Source: Anaerolineales bacterium (GTDB lineage: Bacteria; Chloroflexota; Anaerolineae; Promineifilales; Promineifilaceae). From it: 9,687 nucleotides of DNA. The position numbers and the translations under genes were made by a program. How positions within the stretch are numbered: the first letter of the stretch is position 1; the number at the start of each line of letters is the position of its first letter. The notes under the pieces are model-generated. The model was not told where the DNA came from. It saw only the letters and a list, made by a program, of their open reading frames with translations, and ran no database searches. This document shows, one piece after another, positions 6,373 to 9,687 of this stretch. The stretch is from assembly GCA_020432595.1 (NCBI GenBank), contig JAGQGA010000153.1:1-9687 (forward strand), given 5' to 3'.

Positions 6373-7527
6373 ATGTCTGTACCTACCCCCCCGTTAACAC
6401 TTGGCGTTGAAGAAGAGTATCAAATCATTGACCCCGTCTCCCGTGATTTGTACGCTTATGTTTCGGAATTTATGCAGCAAGACCAGCGGCGTGAAAGCAA
6501 GCTTGATTTAAAGCCGGAATTTATGCAGTCGCAGGTAGAAATTGGCACATCGGTTTGCCGTGACGTGAGCGAAGTGCGAAAAGAAATTACCCGCCTGCGG
6601 CGAGCAGTCTGCGAAATGGCTGAAGAAAACGGGGTTGCCATTGCTGCCGCCTCCACACACCCGTTTGCCAAATGGCAGGAGCAAATCATCACCGAGGGGA
6701 TACGGTACAAAGAACTGTTGGATGACATGCAGGGCGTGGCGCAGCAACTGCTCATTTTTGGGATGCATGTACATGTCGGCTTTGGTGCAGATGAAGACTC
6801 GAAAAATTTGATGATCGAGATCATGAATCAATCGCGTTACTTCATTCCTCACCTGCTGGCACTTTCCACCAGCTCCCCCTTCTGGCACGGGCGCAACACG
6901 GGGTTAAAGTCGTACCGCAGCGTGGTGTTTGAAGCGATGCCGCGCACCGGCATTCCCCACTCCTTTACTTCCTGGGCCGAGTACAAAAGTTTTGAGCAAC
7001 TGCTGGGGCAGGTGGGGGCGTTTGGCAAACAGGACACCAACGCCAAAATTTGGTGGGACATACGACCACACCCCAAATATGATACCTTAGAGTTCCGCAT
7101 TTCCGATATTTGCACGCGGGTGGAAGAATGTATTTGTTTGGCAGCCTTGTTCCAGGCGATTTGCGCCAAGCTGCTGAAGCTGCGGCGGCAAAATATGGCG
7201 TGGCGTAGCTATCGCCATATGCATATTAGCGAAAACAAATGGCGGGCGGTGCGCTATGGCATCAGCGGCGAGCTGATTGATTTTGGCATCCGGAAATCGG
7301 TGCCGTTTCGCCAGTTAGCCGAGGAACTGCTGCTGTTTGTGGATGATGTGGTGGATGAGTTAGGCAGCCGGAAAGAGGTAGAGTATGTGAAGACCATTCT
7401 GGACAGTGGTACCAGTGCCGACCGGCAGTTGGCAGTGTACCAGGCACATGGCGGGGATGCCAACAATGAGGAAGCGTTGCAGGCCGTAGTTGATCATTTG
7501 GTGCAGGAGACAAAGGAAGGGCTGTAG
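6373..7527 (+). CDS. Carboxylate-amine ligase, YbdK/GCS2 family (glutamate-cysteine ligase-like)
   Basis: An ATP-dependent ligase of the glutamate-cysteine ligase type 2 family. E. coli YbdK has weak gamma-glutamylcysteine synthetase activity, so the true substrate here is uncertain. It has 384 residues, about the family length. Motifs in order: GVEEEYQIID (11-20), QVEIGT (54-59), MHVHVGFG (131-138), RYFIPHLLALS (155-165) and WWDIRPHPKYDTLEFRISD (227-245), which carry the expected ATP, metal and substrate residues. The start is ATG 6373, with AGGAG seven bases upstream (6362-6366). It is preceded by its own putative promoter. No glutathione synthetase or ATP-grasp partner is nearby. Cytoplasmic; no membrane segment is seen. 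Confidence 0.92.
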   Translation: MSVPTPPLTLGVEEEYQIIDPVSRDLYAYVSEFMQQDQRRESKLDLKPEFMQSQVEIGTSVCRDVSEVRKEITRLRRAVCEMAEENGVAIAAASTHPFAKWQEQIITEGIRYKELLDDMQGVAQQLLIFGMHVHVGFGADEDSKNLMIEIMNQSRYFIPHLLALSTSSPFWHGRNTGLKSYRSVVFEAMPRTGIPHSFTSWAEYKSFEQLLGQVGAFGKQDTNAKIWWDIRPHPKYDTLEFRISDICTRVEECICLAALFQAICAKLLKLRRQNMAWRSYRHMHISENKWRAVRYGISGELIDFGIRKSVPFRQLAEELLLFVDDVVDELGSRKEVEYVKTILDSGTSADRQLAVYQAHGGDANNEEALQAVVDHLVQETKEGL

Positions 7528-7662
7528 GGTGAAAGGCAAGCTGCGTAATAAAGCGAATGAAATTGGTGCCTTCGCCAGCGAAAACAGTTGTTTGTCTCGT
7601 CATGCTGCGCGACTATGCCAACCATAACCGACTCCATGTGGCGAAAACCGAGTGCGGTCAAC

Positions 7663-7692
7663 GAGATGGGACATGGGTTAATCTCCCATCTC
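7663..7692. repeat. 9-bp perfect hairpin upstream of the biotin carrier gene
   Basis: GAGATGGGA (7663-7671) pairs with TCCCATCTC (7684-7692) around a 12-base loop. It ends 34 bases before the next ATG. The purine arm/pyrimidine arm style matches the hairpins at 3478-3541 and 8230-8284. The rest of the gap 7528-7726 shows no gene, promoter or T-run terminator that I can support. Confidence 0.65.
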
Positions 7693-7726
7693 CCCTTCAA
7701 CGTCCTAAACTTACAATTATGTGATT

Positions 7727-8227
7727 ATGCCAACGATCAAACTATCCAACGGTTCACAAGAAAACAGCTTTGATGTTGCCCGGCAGGGGGGCGTGATTAA
7801 CGTGACCCATGAGGGCAAGACGGTGGCACTGCGGTTGGTGCAGCAGGATGGGGCACTGGCTGTCTTGGCCTACACCGACGACCACGGACACGAGCAGCGG
7901 CTGCGGGTGGCGGTGCATCAATCGGGGGACAGGCGGCAGGGGTGGATTAACGGCCGTTATCATACCTACCAACGCCTGCGCCAACGCGCCAGCCACGGTA
8001 GCACCAACACCGGCTCACTTTCTGCCACCATCCCCGCCATCGTCCGCGAAGTCCTCGTCCAACCCGGTGACACGGTAGCCACTGGTGACAAACTAATCCT
8101 GCTAGAATCCATGAAAATGGTTATCCCTATCCAAGCCTCCCACGACGGCACCGTTGCCCAAATCCACTGCCAGCCCGGTGATGCGGTGCAGCCGGGGGTG
8201 GCGTTGTTACAGCTTAATCAAGCGTAA
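7727..8227 (+). CDS. Biotin/lipoyl-attachment domain protein, stand-alone biotin carboxyl carrier
   Basis: Probably the carrier subunit that ferries carboxyl groups in an acyl-CoA, acetyl-CoA or similar carboxylase. It has 166 residues from ATG 7727; an in-frame GTG at 7721 would add two. The C-terminal 70 residues are a biotinyl domain: AIVREVLVQPGD, then ESMKM with the acceptor at Lys130, then DGTVAQIHCQPGDAVQPG. The N-terminal part (about 1-90) is beta-rich with a central WINGRYHTYQRL. It resembles the BT-type segment that precedes the carrier domain in acyl-CoA carboxylase alpha chains, which would make this a split-off tail of such a chain; that is an inference. No biotin carboxylase or carboxyltransferase gene lies in the window. 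No clear ribosome binding site is seen. Lipoyl attachment is less likely because the Met residues flank the lysine as in biotin carriers. Confidence 0.88.
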   Translation: MPTIKLSNGSQENSFDVARQGGVINVTHEGKTVALRLVQQDGALAVLAYTDDHGHEQRLRVAVHQSGDRRQGWINGRYHTYQRLRQRASHGSTNTGSLSATIPAIVREVLVQPGDTVATGDKLILLESMKMVIPIQASHDGTVAQIHCQPGDAVQPGVALLQLNQA

Positions 8228-8229
8228 GT

Positions 8230-8284
8230 GGATATTGGAGATAGGAGATCGCGAACTTTTGGCAATCTCCTATCTCCAATATCC
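8230..8284. repeat. Perfect 20-bp inverted repeat of 7-bp units before the Xaa-Pro peptidase
   Basis: The left arm (8230-8249) reads ggatatt-ggagata-ggagat. The right arm (8265-8284) is its exact reverse complement, and the loop is 15 bases. It begins two bases after the biotin carrier stop and ends ten bases before the peptidase ATG. There is no T-run, so it is not a standard terminator. The only GGAG-like sequence in the peptidase leader is inside the paired arm. Confidence 0.92.
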
Positions 8285-8294
8285 AATCCCCAAT

Positions 8295-9398
8295 ATGAAC
8301 CAACAACGACTTGAAAAATTACAGCAGCAGATGAAAACGGCCGTTATTGACGGCATTGCCCTTGTTCCCGGCCCCAACATGGTCTACTTCAGCCACATCC
8401 ACTCTCACCTCAGCGAACGGCCGATTGTTCTTTTTCTCCCCGCCAACGCCGCCCCCGCCCTCATCATCCCCGGTTTGGAAGCGATGAAAGGGCGTGCCGC
8501 CGGCGTTCCCGACGAGCGCATCTTTGCCTGGAGCGACGAGCAAGGGTATGTGGGGGCGTTCCAGCAGGCCAGCGAGACACTCGGATTGTCCAACTGGCAG
8601 CTTGGCGTGGAAGCACTCCACATGCGCGTGCTGGAGCGCGACCTGCTGGCGCAGGTTGCCCCTGGCGTTTGCTTCAGCCACGCCGACCCCCTCATTGCCA
8701 ACTTGCGGATGATTAAGGACGAGGCAGAAATTGCGGCGATGGAAAAGGCGGTGGCGGTGGCAGAAAAAGCGATGGAACGGCTGCTGCCGCAAATCAAAAT
8801 CGGCCAAACCGAGAAGCAAATCGCTGCTATGCTGACACAAGAATTGGTCAATGGCGGAGCCGAAACGATGGCCTTTGGCCCCATTATAGCTGCTGGCCCC
8901 AACGGTGCTTCCCCCCACGCTGTCCCCACCGACCGTCCCATTCAAGCGGGCGATCTACTGACCATTGATTGGGGCGTGTACGTAGACGGATACCCATCTG
9001 ACATCACCCGCACCTTTGCCGTGGGCGAAATTGATGCCGAGCTGCGGCGCATTTACAATGCGGTGGCACTGGCAAATGAACAGGGTAAACAGGCGGCCGG
9101 CCCCCACGCCAGCGGCCAGGATGTAGATCGGGCGGCGCGGGAGGTGATTGAGGAGGCAGGCTACGGCCAATATTTTATCCACCGCACCGGTCATGGGCTG
9201 GGGCTGGAAATCCACGAGCCGCCGGATATGGTGGAAACCAACACCCGCCAGCTACAGCCGGGCAATGTTTTCACCGTCGAACCTGGCATCTATCTCCCCG
9301 GTCGCGGCGGTGTTCGCATCGAGGACAACATGGTGGTGACGGCCGACGGTGCCCGTTCTTTGACCAGTTTCCCCCGTGAATTGATCACGGTTGGATAA
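8295..9398 (+). CDS. Xaa-Pro peptidase, M24 family
   Basis: A two-metal peptidase of the aminopeptidase P/prolidase group, which cleaves the bond before proline or a dipeptide ending in proline. From ATG 8295 it has 367 residues, the usual length of short prolidase-like forms. The N-terminal creatinase-like domain (about 1-130, with DGIALVPGPNMVYFS) is followed by the pita-bread catalytic domain. The five metal ligands are all present: Asp225 (TIDWG), Asp236 (SDITRTF), His300 (HRTGHGLG), Glu329 (VEPGIY) and Glu343 (RIEDNM). An open extension back to 8154 is rejected because it would overlap the biotin carrier gene and translate the 20-bp hairpin. No ribosome binding site stands before the ATG. 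The alpha/beta hydrolase gene follows 18 bp later. Aminopeptidase versus dipeptidase activity cannot be decided. Confidence 0.93.
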   Translation: MNQQRLEKLQQQMKTAVIDGIALVPGPNMVYFSHIHSHLSERPIVLFLPANAAPALIIPGLEAMKGRAAGVPDERIFAWSDEQGYVGAFQQASETLGLSNWQLGVEALHMRVLERDLLAQVAPGVCFSHADPLIANLRMIKDEAEIAAMEKAVAVAEKAMERLLPQIKIGQTEKQIAAMLTQELVNGGAETMAFGPIIAAGPNGASPHAVPTDRPIQAGDLLTIDWGVYVDGYPSDITRTFAVGEIDAELRRIYNAVALANEQGKQAAGPHASGQDVDRAAREVIEEAGYGQYFIHRTGHGLGLEIHEPPDMVETNTRQLQPGNVFTVEPGIYLPGRGGVRIEDNMVVTADGARSLTSFPRELITVG

Positions 9399-9416
9399 AT
9401 ACGAGGAGATGACAAA

Positions 9417-9687
9417 ATGTACGCAGAAGTTAACGGCACTAAACTTTATTATCATACTGCCGGAGCGGGACGACCGCTGATGTTGATGCACGGCGGTCTG
9501 GGGCTGGACCATACGGGGTTTTTAGACAGCTTTGGGCGGTTGGCAGATCAAGCAGAAGTGATTTACTATGATCATCGGGGAAACGGCCGTTCGCAACGGT
9601 ACGAAAACCTAGCAGGTGTCACCCACGAAACATGGGTGGCCGATGCCGATGCCCTGCGAGCGCATTTGGGGCATGAAAAGATCATTC
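9417..9687 (+). CDS. Alpha/beta hydrolase, N-terminal part (cut by window edge)
   Basis: 90 residues are visible and the frame is open at the right edge. HGGLGLDHTGF (25-35) forms the oxyanion-hole region, and YDHRGNGRS (51-59) is the typical loop before the nucleophile elbow. The GxSxG serine motif would lie just beyond the window. The style resembles proline iminopeptidases and related hydrolases, which would suit its place behind an Xaa-Pro peptidase, but the visible part does not settle this. The start is ATG 9417, with GAGGAG (9403-9408) eight bases upstream. The 18-bp gap suggests cotranscription with the M24 gene. It contains one AACGGCCGTT decamer, encoding Asn-Gly-Arg. Confidence 0.88.
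   Translation, partial: MYAEVNGTKLYYHTAGAGRPLMLMHGGLGLDHTGFLDSFGRLADQAEVIYYDHRGNGRSQRYENLAGVTHETWVADADALRAHLGHEKII

Larger units (their letters stand above)
814..9591. repeat. Dispersed palindromic decamer AACGGCCGTT, nine copies
   Basis: Exact copies start at 814, 911, 952, 1800, 2344, 3420, 7949, 8336 and 9582. Eight are in coding sequence and one is in the lysC promoter spacer. Near-copies that keep AACGGCCG occur at 2106, 3659, about 4999 and about 8417. The coding copies fall in two different frames (Asn-Gly-Arg five times, Thr-Ala-Val three times), so protein sequence alone does not explain them. The span given is from first to last copy, not a single element. Confidence 0.9.

Noticed and set aside
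8154..8294. N-terminal extension of the M24 peptidase from 8154
   Set aside because: It overlaps the biotin carrier gene in another frame and reads through the 20-bp hairpin. Family similarity starts at ATG 8295.
4724..9687. A peptide-degradation gene cluster as a new system
   Set aside because: pepA has its own terminator, and an unrelated ligase and biotin carrier lie between it and the M24/hydrolase pair. Only the last two genes look linked.

Overview
This window looks like chromosomal DNA from a member of the Chloroflexota, probably the Anaerolineae/Caldilineae/Ardenticatenia side. That placement is an inference from gene style, moderately GC-rich coding sequence, short AT-rich gaps packed with hairpins, and a very frequent AACGGCCGTT palindrome; there is no rRNA or other marker to confirm it. 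No tRNA, rRNA, CRISPR array, transposase, phage gene or integration site was seen.

Layout, left to right. (1) A minus-strand YtcJ-type amidohydrolase whose C-terminus runs off the left edge. (2) A 299-bp divergent gap with two inverted repeats, then a plus-strand single-domain response regulator. (3) A gap holding a good sigma70-type promoter, a SAM-I (S-box) riboswitch and an intrinsic terminator, followed by a stand-alone aspartate kinase with two ACT domains. (4) A long hairpin made of three 8-bp units per arm, between the convergent aspartate kinase and a minus-strand NAD-dependent epimerase/reductase; the epimerase stop codon lies inside the hairpin. (5) A 196-bp divergent gap with three hairpins, then leucyl aminopeptidase (pepA) and a strong terminator. 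(6) A promoter and a YbdK-type carboxylate-amine ligase. (7) A stand-alone biotin carboxyl carrier protein, a perfect 20-bp inverted repeat, an Xaa-Pro peptidase (M24), and the start of an alpha/beta hydrolase that runs off the right edge.

The genes are mostly housekeeping or amino-acid metabolism and do not form one obvious pathway. The clearest regulatory logic is SAM-sensing control of aspartate kinase, the entry step to methionine, threonine and lysine. The last genes are in line on the plus strand: the M24 peptidase and the alpha/beta hydrolase are 18 bp apart and could be cotranscribed, with a peptide-degradation theme that pepA also fits.

I found no convincing new multi-gene system. 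The features most worth a second look are non-coding: the riboswitch on a lone aspartate kinase, the HIP1-like decamer, and several families of intergenic palindromes, one built from short tandem units in each arm.
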